Source: Paenibacillus sp. BIC5C1 | GTDB taxonomy: Bacteria; Bacillota; Bacilli; Paenibacillales; Paenibacillaceae | DNA: 64,000 bases | Direction: 5' to 3' | NCBI RefSeq assembly: GCF_032399705.1 | Contig: NZ_CP135922.1 | Location: forward strand, 6,510,001-6,574,000 | Shown: positions 9,583 through 17,937 of the stretch, in pieces | How positions within the stretch are numbered: position 1 is the first letter of the stretch | Layout of the letters: the number at the start of each line of letters is the position of its first letter | The notes under the pieces: model-generated | What the model was told of the DNA's origin: nothing | Databases searched by the model: none | The model's input: only the letters and a program-made list of their open reading frames with translations | Position numbers and translations under genes: made by a program

Positions 9583-9672
9583 TGTGAAATTTTTCACTTC
9601 TAAGCGAACAATGCTTATGTGATTTATTTCACTTTGTACATTCATTATAATGTGATATTTTTCACATTGCAA
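9583..9672 (-). promoter_or_regulatory. NADH oxidase promoter with three TGTGA-N6-TCAC palindromes (Rex/Fnr type)
   Basis: Minus-strand promoter: -35 TTGCAA (9667-9672), 17-base spacer, -10 TATAAT (9644-9649). Three palindromes: 9651-9666 lies inside the spacer, and 9618-9633 and 9583-9598 lie downstream of the expected start, spaced 33 and 35 bases apart, about three turns. Sites within and downstream of a near-consensus promoter point to repression. Rex, released by NADH, is the natural candidate for an NADH oxidase; Fnr binds a similar core. Confidence 0.7.
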
Positions 9673-9849
9673 TAGGTTAATCAAAATAAATTTGTCGGAT
9701 GTGGTTTTCTTTACGATCAGGCGAGTCATCGACTCATCTTCATTGACTTCAGTTTTCCCTGCTTATGGCTGGTTTATGCTCAAAATAAGTGTAGTAACTC
9801 CCGAGGAGACTCGTATATGGAGAGGATATTTCGCACTAAAAATTGTGTC

Positions 9850-9884
9850 AAAAAAAGCCTGTCCTCCAATCTGGAGGCAGGCTT
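9850..9884 (-). terminator. Terminator of the glutathione peroxidase gene
   Basis: Minus-strand stem AAGCCTG-CCTCC / GGAGG-CAGGCTT with a five-base loop, followed by T7. It begins 12 bases after the stop codon. Confidence 0.9.
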
Positions 9885-9895
9885 CTTCGTTCATT

Positions 9896-10378
9896 TTATA
9901 CGCCAAGCAGCTTTTCAATCTCTGCAGTCATGGCTTCAGGGGATTCTTTTGGTTCAACACGTCCTACAACTTCACCTTCACGATTCACGAGGAACTTGGT
10001 GAAATTCCATTGGATGCTATTGTCTTCGCCAACACCAGGTTGCTGCTCACGCAGATACTTGAACAATGGATGTGCATCTTCACCATTAACGTCGACCTTG
10101 GCAAACACGGGGAAATTAACGCCATAGTTGATTTGGCAGAAGGATTCTGCTTCCTCACTTGTACCCGGCTCCTGGCCGCCAAACTGGTTACAAGGGAAAC
10201 CCAGTACAACCAAGCCTTGATCACGATAGCGATCATAGAGCTTCTGCAATTCACCGTATTGTGGAGTCAGTCCACACTTGCTGGCCGTATTGGCGATCAC
10301 CAATACTTTGCCTTGATACAGATCGAGTGGTACTTCCTGATTTGCGGTCGTTACCGCCTGATACGAATATACGGACAT
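9896..10378 (-). CDS. Glutathione peroxidase family thiol peroxidase
   Basis: 160-aa thioredoxin-fold peroxidase of the glutathione peroxidase family; in Firmicutes these cysteine-type enzymes mostly use thioredoxin or bacillithiol rather than glutathione to reduce peroxides. Catalytic Cys35 is in NTASKCGLTPQY; the partner Gln is in GFPCNQFGGQEPG, which also holds the usual resolving Cys; WNFTKFLV supplies the conserved Trp-Asn of the active site. Length is typical. The ATG has GGGAGGAATC upstream. It is monocistronic, ends at its own terminator, and lies upstream of the NADH oxidase on the same strand, so both oxygen-handling genes are side by side. Confidence 0.92.
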   Translation of the reverse strand: MSVYSYQAVTTANQEVPLDLYQGKVLVIANTASKCGLTPQYGELQKLYDRYRDQGLVVLGFPCNQFGGQEPGTSEEAESFCQINYGVNFPVFAKVDVNGEDAHPLFKYLREQQPGVGEDNSIQWNFTKFLVNREGEVVGRVEPKESPEAMTAEIEKLLGV

Positions 10379-10566
10379 GACTGATTCCTCCCATGAGTAT
10401 GATGTAGGTTGGGCTGTTGTATGTACTGTACCTAATGACCATGCGGCACACAGCCTGTCTCTATATTATAGACCTGAGGCGGTCAATTACCAAATCTGTG
10501 ATTAAACCCTGCTCAAGTTCATATCGAAAAACTTCGTCCATCGACATGGACATATTCCCTTCCCTT

Positions 10567-11379
10567 TTAGCCTGACTTCGCCGCCACAATAGCATCATAA
10601 CGCTCTTGCCGCTCTGCCTTGGTCAGTTTGGGACAACTGTAACAATAGTTCTGACCGCCATACACCTGATGGTGCAAGCAGCAGACTGGCTTCATCAGCA
10701 TGGTTTCTCCAGGTTGATGCGGATTATCAATTTCCACCGGTTTGAAGGTTAGCAGATTCCTTTTCAACCCCAGAATCTCTGGAGACATCGCGATTACATG
10801 CTCATACCCTTGTATAACCGCTTCACGTTCCGTCTCCGTGATATTCATCTGTAACGCTGTCGTTTTGAACCATCTCAGCATGGATGCGAGTTGTGCCCAC
10901 ATCTGACCTGGGTTTGCTCCACCAGCAACAGCCACGCCTTCAATCATTGGACGCAGCTGGTCACCGTAATATGCTGTTAATACATCATTACACCAGGAGG
11001 ATGGAACGACTTGTGATCCGCCCATCAGATTCGGATGTGATTGCTCGGTTGCATTGTTCAGTTGAAATCCAATCGCCGGACGGCCATCCTTTACCTCCAG
11101 CTGCATATTTATGTTCTCCAAAGACAGATCCAGATAGGTGTCACATAATGCCGTCATGTAGTGAACCCCCATCATCAGGCCACGAACCGAATGCATGAAA
11201 TAAACAGCCGCTGAGCGAATAGAATCGGCCCGAAGATGCTCATTATAAGTTTCCAGCATAAGCTTGGCTTGCTCCGGATGTCTTAATGCTGACAAAGGCA
11301 TGCTAAAGATCGGTTCATCGAACGCAGCGGTGGTTATTCGTCCATATTGCTGTAACCAGGTGTAGTTGATTTCTCCCAT
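10567..11379 (-). CDS. FhuF-like siderophore-iron reductase
   Basis: 270-aa protein with a C-terminal cysteine cluster CC-x11-C-x2-C (VCCLHHQ..YCYSC), close to the [2Fe-2S] motif of FhuF-type ferric-siderophore reductases; the preceding region resembles the ferric iron reductase/IucA-IucC C-terminal family (QLNNATEQSHPNLMGGSQ). It should reduce ferric siderophore in the cytosol to release iron. The start MGEINYTWL has AGGAGG nine bases upstream; the longer frame lacks one. It follows the siderophore ATPase gene by 90 bases on the same strand and so is probably in the same Fur-controlled operon. Substrate siderophore unknown. Confidence 0.75.
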   Translation of the reverse strand: MGEINYTWLQQYGRITTAAFDEPIFSMPLSALRHPEQAKLMLETYNEHLRADSIRSAAVYFMHSVRGLMMGVHYMTALCDTYLDLSLENINMQLEVKDGRPAIGFQLNNATEQSHPNLMGGSQVVPSSWCNDVLTAYYGDQLRPMIEGVAVAGGANPGQMWAQLASMLRWFKTTALQMNITETEREAVIQGYEHVIAMSPEILGLKRNLLTFKPVEIDNPHQPGETMLMKPVCCLHHQVYGGQNYCYSCPKLTKAERQERYDAIVAAKSG

Positions 11380-11469
11380 TCCTGTAGACCTCCTAGAATG
11401 CGAATGAGCCGCGTGCATAACGCACAGCGGCTTCATTCTATAGTTTAGGACCACATATGGCCCGTTTCA

Positions 11470-12357
11470 TTAACTTCCTGTCGCGTGACGAACGCGTTGC
11501 TCTGTCAGTCCCCCAGCATGAACCATTGCACTGTTCATGACCATTTGTTCTGGAGGTGCAGATTGCTGACGTTCACCCGCAAGGGCGTAAGGCAAGCAGA
11601 GCGGTACACCGGAACGTGGATCAATCACGATATCAGCTTCGATGTTAAATACTTCGCGAAGCACATCGGAGTTCATAACCTCTACAGGTGAACCTGTAGC
11701 GATGGCTTTACCTTTTTTAATACCAATCATGTGATGCGCATAACGGGAAGCATGGTTCAGGTCATGCACTACCATAACGATTGTACGGTTTGCTGTGGCA
11801 TTCAATTGTTCCAGCAATTGCAGTACTTCAAGCTGGTGAGCCATATCCAGGAACGTTGTTGGCTCGTCCAGGAACAGAATGTCTGTCTCTTGTGCAAGAG
11901 CCATGGCAATCCAGGCACGTTGACGCTGTCCACCAGACAGTTGATCGATTGGACGATCGTGGAACTCCGTCATGCCTGTCACTTCGATAGCCCATTCAAT
12001 CATGCGTTTGTCTTCAGCACGCATCGAACCAAAACCTTTTTGATAAGGGAACCGTCCGTAGGACACCAGTTCGGTTACGGTAAGTCCTTCAGGGGCTGTT
12101 GGATTTTGTGGCAAAATCGCAAGCTGCTTGGCTACTTCACGCGTGGACTGCTTATGGATGGACTTCCCGTCGAGCAATACACTACCTGCTTTTGGATTCA
12201 TGATCCGTGCCATTGTTTTCAGGATGGTAGACTTCCCTGAACCATTGGCTCCAACAAGTGCTGTGATTTTTCCTTGGGGAATTTGAATATTCAGATCTTC
12301 AACAATCAGTCTTTCCTCATAAGCGATATCCAGCTTGGACGTCTCCAGACGAAACAT
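11470..12357 (-). CDS. Iron-siderophore ABC transporter ATPase (FhuC/FecE-like)
   Basis: 295-aa ABC ATPase of the FeCT type that energises siderophore or cobalamin import. Walker A GANGSGKST is at 36-44, the Q-loop around PQNPTAP, signature LSGGQRQRAW near residue 140, Walker B ILFLDEPT, D-loop and H-loop (VVHDLNHA). The C-terminal ~40 residues extend beyond the core as in YusV-type shared ATPases. No permease or binding protein lies beside it: the next gene is the FhuF-like reductase. It may therefore serve several siderophore permeases encoded elsewhere, as YusV does in B. subtilis. A perfect 7-1-7 Fur box lies upstream. Confidence 0.9.
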   Translation of the reverse strand: MFRLETSKLDIAYEERLIVEDLNIQIPQGKITALVGANGSGKSTILKTMARIMNPKAGSVLLDGKSIHKQSTREVAKQLAILPQNPTAPEGLTVTELVSYGRFPYQKGFGSMRAEDKRMIEWAIEVTGMTEFHDRPIDQLSGGQRQRAWIAMALAQETDILFLDEPTTFLDMAHQLEVLQLLEQLNATANRTIVMVVHDLNHASRYAHHMIGIKKGKAIATGSPVEVMNSDVLREVFNIEADIVIDPRSGVPLCLPYALAGERQQSAPPEQMVMNSAMVHAGGLTEQRVRHATGS

Positions 12358-12469
12358 GCGATCATCCCTCTCTCATTTATCCCGGTTATGTATTCCGGCT
12401 ATGACAACGAAAACGAAATTTTAATTCAGCGTATTTCCGGCGCAACAAGATCTTATACTCTAAAGATAC

Positions 12470-12484
12470 TGATAATCATTATCA
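12470..12484. promoter_or_regulatory. Fur box upstream of the siderophore ATPase operon
   Basis: TGATAATCATTATCA is an exact match to the Bacillus 7-1-7 Fur inverted repeat, 113 bases ahead of the ATPase start. It implies repression by Fur-Fe(II). The remaining ~400 bases of this gap contain only this site and the terminator of the gene to the right. Confidence 0.9.
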
Positions 12485-12721
12485 TTTGTCAACACCAAAT
12501 ACCAAATTCCTTGATGGTTGGGAACTATTTTTGAAGTGTTTTACTAGAAATCGGTCAGATTGTCCGCACTTTATGTGAGAGCTTTTCTCATCGTGTACGT
12601 GCATTTCATCGCTCGGCGTTGGCCGCACTTGCCCAGCATCTTAATAATGTGTCTGAATTGTGAAAAATAGACCTTTATTGATTCATTTCGTAAATGTCAC
12701 TCCCCATCACTTGTGCAAAAC

Positions 12722-12762
12722 AAAAATACAGCCCCTTCGAAATTCTTCGAGGAGGCTGTATT
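12722..12762 (-). terminator. Terminator of the GTPase/tubulin gene cluster
   Basis: Minus-strand stem AATACAGCC / GGCTGTATT with an inner TCGA-rich stem and a T-rich tail, 31 bases past the last gene of the cluster. It marks the 3' end of the presumed operon. Confidence 0.85.
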
Positions 12763-12792
12763 CACATTTATAACATATTTAATTAATTCGGC

Positions 12793-15700
12793 TTAGAGCT
12801 TCGGCTCCGTGACAAGGTTAATCACGGTCGTTCCACTCTGAACACTCACGATATCCTTTAGATCAAAATCGGCCGGAAGCTCCACTTGGTGCCCATAAGG
12901 ATAGAGACGGTCTGCTTCGGCAACCGTCAGGTTCTCCACAGAAGATGAATCTGCTCCTGTAGACTGAGGCGAATCTGAAGAAGTACCGTCTGCATCTCCC
13001 TGTGCTGTGCCTTCATCCGTAGTGTCAGAGGTTGTACCCTTGCCTGCATCCGTCGCTGTGCTCCCTGCTGCCGGATCTGAAGTGTTTCCCTCCGATGAGG
13101 CTGAACCTGCCCCTTGCTCGGCTCCTCCGCTCTGCGAAGTATCGTCCGCATTATCGGTAGAAGAACCTGCAGAGCTTCCTTCTGGCGTGCCTTCTGAACT
13201 GTTTCCAACCGCACCTTCACCATCCGGCTCTTCATTTCGGTTGAAACTTTCCCATTCTCCCTCAGTATGGAGCTGCTGTGTAGTACCATCTTTCAAGTTC
13301 CATTGGAGAGTATTCGTTTGCAAAGCGTTGCTGTCCGTTTCGTTTCTGTAACGGATCACCAACTGGGCAGGCGTCTGTGTACCATCGTCCGCTTCGGACG
13401 CCGGAACGAGATAGGCGATCTCTTCAGCGAGCTCCACCTCAGGTTCAGCGGGAACAGCCGGCTCCTGAGTCGGTGGAGGTGAGGCGGCAGGTGTCTCCGC
13501 CTTATCCCCTATCAAGGCATACGTGCCTCCAGCTATACCTAGGATCAGGATGACAATGACCGATCCTAGAAAAAGGTTCTTCCTTTTACCTGTCAGCATG
13601 CGCACCAGCGGGGAAGCCAACTCTGTTTTGGCGCGGTCGTAGGCCGGCTTCATCGTCTTGCTTGCTCTGGCATAATAAGGTTTGAAAGCTGACTTTGACT
13701 TAAAAGCTTCGCGGTCATGAGCCTTGAAATAGGCCACGATTGCATCCGAGTATCCCTTATGTGCATTGGAACCGCGAATAAACAAGCGTTGATTCCCCGA
13801 CCACTCCATGAATTGATATAACACTTCTGTACGTCCTGAACTACTGTAGATAAATTCAATAAGACCTGGATAATCGAGCCTGTTGCTGCTACTGCCACCG
13901 CGATAGAAAGCCAGCGGCAGTGCTTCAAATGCAGCCGTATCTGGGCGATCGCGAAGCTCTCCAGCAAGCCAGCGACGCGACCAGCGCTGGAGCTCATTAC
14001 GTTCGGCCAAAGAGAGGGATTCCAGTTCCTCTTCGTCACGCCCCTCACCGCTAAGCCATGCTCTCGCTGCCAGCATCATGTTTGTACGCGCAGATACATC
14101 TGAGCCCTGGCGAGCAGCCCAGTCCCGAACCTCGTTTCCGTGCAACAAAATATCAATGCTTAACAGTTGTTCACGGTTAACCCGCTCCAGATCGAGATCC
14201 TGGATCATAAACAAGTTAATAACGTAAGCCAGCTTATCTGCGAGCCGGGTTAAATCCTCCTGATACGCTGGTGGTTGGACAGCGGACCCAGGTCCACCTT
14301 TCCGGTTAGTGCGAACTGAAGCTCCAGACTGCCCAATTCGGGCGGTAATCCCCGTGTCTAGGGAGCCTGGAACTGGTAAACGATCCAATACACTGACCCG
14401 CTTAAGTGCCTCATTGGCAGACTGAACAGGGTTGGGTGCAGAACACAAACGTTCACGCAGCTCCGTTCCTGTCCGTTCCAGCAAGAAACTATTGTGGATG
14501 GCAGACGGGTGAGATGTAATCCATCTCTGGATCACTTCCACAACGTCGGCAGCTGATTCTGTGCGTTTCAACTGATTATCCAGATAGGGCTCGAACAACA
14601 GCTTGGTCAGTGATTCGTTCGCCAGCACTTTGTCGAAGAAAGCACCGCTTAACAGGCTGTCCCGATCCAGCAAGCCATACAGTTCCTGCACAGCACGCAT
14701 ACGTTTCTGCGAACGGGCGTTATTAACGCCATAGATGAAATAATCCACGATTCGGGACTGTACGACTGGCGCAGCGACCCGGAAATACTCCCCGATGCGT
14801 GCTGCAACCGATTCTTCAGGTACATTCTCCCGTTTGACACTGTCCAGCTCACGACTGAGCAACGTCAGGAACAACTCGTTCAAGCGAGAACGTTGTTGCG
14901 CTCCGCCTTCCGGTTTCAAGTAGGTGAGCAATCCACTCAGGACATCGCTTTTGTTATCAAGGTACAACTCTTCCATCCCCTGCTCCAGGCGATAGAACAT
15001 AGAAAGTTCCCCGTATGCTTCAATGGAGAGCTCCCGTCCAGGTTCCATTCCTGACAGCATCTCATCCGCAAAAGCATAAAATGAATCGGCTGCCGCAGGT
15101 TCATGCAGCAAGGACCAGGCGAACTCCGCATAAGGAAGCTTCGCCACAGATGCATCTGCATGGGTAACTCTGCCCGATACCAGATCAAAGGTGAAATCCT
15201 TCTCCGTATTCCGATCTTTCGGACGCAGCGTGCCCCGCTCCACAAACTGAAGGTGGATGCCTTTCTTCGCCTGCGGCTCCTTCGCAAACGTCATAAAGCC
15301 GAGCTGCCGCCGGAACGCATAAGGCAGCGCCGTATATAACAAACGCAGCAGTCCTTTGGCTCCGGCTGTAACTTCCTCAGCTGAAACGTCCAGCGCAATA
15401 TATACCTTCCGACGTGTGGCTACAGCTTGCATGACGGCGTAGAGCAGACGCTTGAATACTACCTCGTCCATTTTCAGAGCACTAAGAATCTGGCTTGGAG
15501 AGCTTTGTCCAACACCAACTGCTCGTGGCAACTCATGAAGCGATGGCAGCACTGTACCTTGTTCGATGTCATAGGACGTGGCGAACACAGCATCCAGCCA
15601 GCCGCCTTGCTTCATCTGCTCTTCCGAGCGTTCAGGAGACAAGACATAGTTATGAGCGAAAAAGGCGCTGCGCAGCCCGGTGAAATCGGCCGATTGGTAC

Positions 15701-15969
15701 ACATTTTGCCCAAGAATCGTCTCCCCGCTCTCCAGATGCAGCAAGTGAATTGATGGGGGGAACTTCGTCTCATCCTTCTCACTCCGCCCCGTGAGCTCCG
15801 CTGGAGCGTCATAAACGCAGTAGGGATGAAGCACTTTTTTGATAAAAGAAGGGTCCAGTCCCGGCGATGCGGCAACCGTATCGAACCCCTCCGTTGTGCG
15901 AAACACCCCGCGCCGCTCTCGAGTATACAGCTGTTGTTCAATTGGCGGGGTTATGGAAGAACGCATCAT
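12793..15969 (-). CDS. GAP1-like GTPase-associated protein with one membrane segment
   Basis: 1058-aa protein. The N-terminus (PPIEQQLYTRERRGVFRTTEGFDTVA) resembles the GAP1 N-terminal domain named by Aravind and co-workers for proteins that accompany TRAFAC-type GTPases. The long helical middle part carries no enzymatic motif. A single membrane segment (LFLGSVIVILILGIAGGTYA, about residues 797-816) follows a basic stretch, so the GAP1 part is cytosolic and about 240 residues are outside, including a Ser/Thr/Gly/Asp-rich stalk and a small terminal domain. Its ATG overlaps the GTPase stop (ATGA), giving tight coupling. The GAP1 name is from memory and moderately sure; the overall role is inferred. 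Confidence 0.6.
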   Translation of the reverse strand: MMRSSITPPIEQQLYTRERRGVFRTTEGFDTVAASPGLDPSFIKKVLHPYCVYDAPAELTGRSEKDETKFPPSIHLLHLESGETILGQNVYQSADFTGLRSAFFAHNYVLSPERSEEQMKQGGWLDAVFATSYDIEQGTVLPSLHELPRAVGVGQSSPSQILSALKMDEVVFKRLLYAVMQAVATRRKVYIALDVSAEEVTAGAKGLLRLLYTALPYAFRRQLGFMTFAKEPQAKKGIHLQFVERGTLRPKDRNTEKDFTFDLVSGRVTHADASVAKLPYAEFAWSLLHEPAAADSFYAFADEMLSGMEPGRELSIEAYGELSMFYRLEQGMEELYLDNKSDVLSGLLTYLKPEGGAQQRSRLNELFLTLLSRELDSVKRENVPEESVAARIGEYFRVAAPVVQSRIVDYFIYGVNNARSQKRMRAVQELYGLLDRDSLLSGAFFDKVLANESLTKLLFEPYLDNQLKRTESAADVVEVIQRWITSHPSAIHNSFLLERTGTELRERLCSAPNPVQSANEALKRVSVLDRLPVPGSLDTGITARIGQSGASVRTNRKGGPGSAVQPPAYQEDLTRLADKLAYVINLFMIQDLDLERVNREQLLSIDILLHGNEVRDWAARQGSDVSARTNMMLAARAWLSGEGRDEEELESLSLAERNELQRWSRRWLAGELRDRPDTAAFEALPLAFYRGGSSSNRLDYPGLIEFIYSSSGRTEVLYQFMEWSGNQRLFIRGSNAHKGYSDAIVAYFKAHDREAFKSKSAFKPYYARASKTMKPAYDRAKTELASPLVRMLTGKRKNLFLGSVIVILILGIAGGTYALIGDKAETPAASPPPTQEPAVPAEPEVELAEEIAYLVPASEADDGTQTPAQLVIRYRNETDSNALQTNTLQWNLKDGTTQQLHTEGEWESFNRNEEPDGEGAVGNSSEGTPEGSSAGSSTDNADDTSQSGGAEQGAGSASSEGNTSDPAAGSTATDAGKGTTSDTTDEGTAQGDADGTSSDSPQSTGADSSSVENLTVAEADRLYPYGHQVELPADFDLKDIVSVQSGTTVINLVTEPKL

Positions 15970-17225
15970 CCCACTCTCCCCTCAATGTACTTCAGCTTGT
16001 ACAGCAGCCAGAGGAATGGCTCATCGACACGGATTGGGCTGACCACACCTTGCAGCTTCATATCCACCGGATTACTTCCCAGCGCAGACACCGCAAAGTA
16101 AGCCGTATCCTTAAAGTACACATCCATCGTGCCTTTAAACGGACGGTCCACCTTCTCGATAAAACGTCGGATCTCCCCGTCGATATTTTCGAATTCGGTC
16201 AGGTCAAACCAGTCGCGGTGCACCATGTTGCGGAACACATTGCTGTTGGATTTGATATAATCGCCCTCTTCGTCCTTGAGGGAATGCAGCATGTCGCTTT
16301 TGGTGAGTACAACGGCTGTCGGAATATTCGTCTTGGCTTTGTCCTGGTATGCAATAAAGTCACCGAACATCGTTAACACCACATCACGCGGCTCATCGTA
16401 TCTTGGCGTCCACTCGCCCGGCTCGTTGCCAAGGTTGATGCGGATTTTGTCCCGAATGGAACGAATCTGAAGCGGGTCCACCATGAACAGAATGCCTGCC
16501 GAGTTCTTGATATGCTGCCCGTGAAGTCCCAGATAATCCTGCTCCACCATACCTTCACCAGCGACATCAAAGAACACCAGTGTCAGCGGAGCTTTATCTT
16601 CATCCTTGAATACAAATTGGAAAATAAACGGCTCCTGCAGTTTCTCCTTCTGCGTTGAATCCAGCAAATCACCCCGCTCGAATAGCGGTTCTTCATAATC
16701 GGCACGGAACCGGCGGCTAATCTCCGCATTCAGCGGCATGCAGGCCGCATCAAAGTGATCGGCTGTGTAATGCTGCAATGTATGAATCAATGAAGTCATG
16801 TAGACGGATTTACCCACCTGGGATGCTCCAATAATGGAAATGATATTGCTTGGTGCCTTGCCTGCTGTGACAGGCAGCTCGTTATGACACTGTGGACACA
16901 GCCGACGCCGTGTAACGACACCGTAACGATCGTTCAGTCCCATCACAATGTTATCCGAATAGATGCGATGTTCCTCAGGTACATCATGCGGAGCCAGCAC
17001 GGCCTCCATATCAAACACCGTATCCAGTCCAAACCGTTCGCGATATCGATTCAGCTTCGCATCTTCCCCAAGTGCGTAGTCCTCATCGTCATCGCGATGA
17101 TGTGTAGCCCGGAATACAACCTCCTCTGGTGAAAACTTGCTGAAACAATACGGACATACGATATCGTAAAACAACGGCCGCTCTTCCGGCTGCTGTCTCT
17201 TCAAAAACCGACTAAAAAAGCTCAT
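15966..17225 (-). CDS. Zinc-ribbon TRAFAC-type GTPase (DO-GTPase-like)
   Basis: 419-aa soluble GTPase. A split zinc ribbon (CPYC at 24-27, CPQC at 110-113) precedes the G domain: P-loop GASQVGKS 133-140, G3 segment DVAGEG 220-225, G4 TKSD 308-311 and a G5-like SALG near 380. The DVAGEG box and the position of the ribbon fit the 'double GTPase' group described with GAP1 proteins. The ATG has a GGGAGGGGAG ribosome-binding site; a GTG two codons earlier falls within it. It overlaps the GAP1-like gene by four bases and follows the beta-sandwich gene by 44 bases. A regulatory switch for the membrane complex is the likely role (inference). Confidence 0.75.
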   Translation of the reverse strand: MSFFSRFLKRQQPEERPLFYDIVCPYCFSKFSPEEVVFRATHHRDDDEDYALGEDAKLNRYRERFGLDTVFDMEAVLAPHDVPEEHRIYSDNIVMGLNDRYGVVTRRRLCPQCHNELPVTAGKAPSNIISIIGASQVGKSVYMTSLIHTLQHYTADHFDAACMPLNAEISRRFRADYEEPLFERGDLLDSTQKEKLQEPFIFQFVFKDEDKAPLTLVFFDVAGEGMVEQDYLGLHGQHIKNSAGILFMVDPLQIRSIRDKIRINLGNEPGEWTPRYDEPRDVVLTMFGDFIAYQDKAKTNIPTAVVLTKSDMLHSLKDEEGDYIKSNSNVFRNMVHRDWFDLTEFENIDGEIRRFIEKVDRPFKGTMDVYFKDTAYFAVSALGSNPVDMKLQGVVSPIRVDEPFLWLLYKLKYIEGRVG

Positions 17226-17269
17226 AGCCACTCCCCTCCCCTGATCAGTTAGACAAAAAGCCCAACCAT

Positions 17270-17917
17270 CTAGTCTGATATAAGCCTATAGGCGGCTCCA
17301 TACTTTGGTCCGTCCGTGAAGAACAGCCTCACGTAATCGTCCTTTGCGACCTCGACGGGTGGCATCTCATTTCTCCCTGGAGCAAAATCACTCACAAAAG
17401 GGTACACCGTGCCATCTTCCTTATTCAACGGAACCCCGCCTTGCTTGCGAACATAACAGAGCGCCTCCTTCGGAACAGGTGCTTCCGTTGTGACGGTCAT
17501 CAATACACTTTTTCGCTTCTGAAAAAAACCGCTCTTGTATCGGATCGAAAAGCGAATATCCGCCTTGCCTGCACTGGCAACTACCGTGTTGTCTCCATCA
17601 TGCTGACGCACCAGAACCGGCCCGTCTTCCTGCATTTGACACACATACACCGTGTACCGAATGGCACCAAAACCCGTGATTCGATCCGTATATCCATTGC
17701 TCGCCTTATATTCTTCTTTCGTATATAACTTCAGCTTGCCCTGTGCAGTCTGTTCCCCGGTACGATCATCACCCATCATATCGAGCTCCAGCCGTTCAAC
17801 ATATACAGCTTCCACGCTCTCTGGCCAGAGCCAGCGAAGTGTACACTGGCTCTCATCCACTGCAAGTGTCAGTCTGCGAATCAGGGGCGCTGAAGGGTCT
17901 GCATCCGTAAAACGCAT
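17270..17917 (-). CDS. Predicted beta-sandwich protein of the tubulin/vWA cluster
   Basis: 215-aa protein not assigned to a family. Alternating hydrophobic strands and the segment LTLAVDESQCTLRWLWPESVEAVYV suggest one or two fibronectin/Ig-like beta-sandwich domains. There is no signal peptide, membrane segment or catalytic motif, so it is probably a cytosolic adaptor. The ATG has GGAGG ten bases upstream. It sits 20 bases after the membrane vWA gene and 44 before the GTPase gene in the same orientation, so it is almost surely part of the operon. Confidence 0.6.
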   Translation of the reverse strand: MRFTDADPSAPLIRRLTLAVDESQCTLRWLWPESVEAVYVERLELDMMGDDRTGEQTAQGKLKLYTKEEYKASNGYTDRITGFGAIRYTVYVCQMQEDGPVLVRQHDGDNTVVASAGKADIRFSIRYKSGFFQKRKSVLMTVTTEAPVPKEALCYVRKQGGVPLNKEDGTVYPFVSDFAPGRNEMPPVEVAKDDYVRLFFTDGPKYGAAYRLISD

Positions 17918-17937
17918 CTATCGCCTACCTCCAGACG

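Noticed and set aside
9525..9729. 68-codon N-terminal extension of the NADH oxidase
   Set aside because: Covers the promoter and three operators; the FAD motif starts right at the chosen ATG with a good ribosome-binding site.
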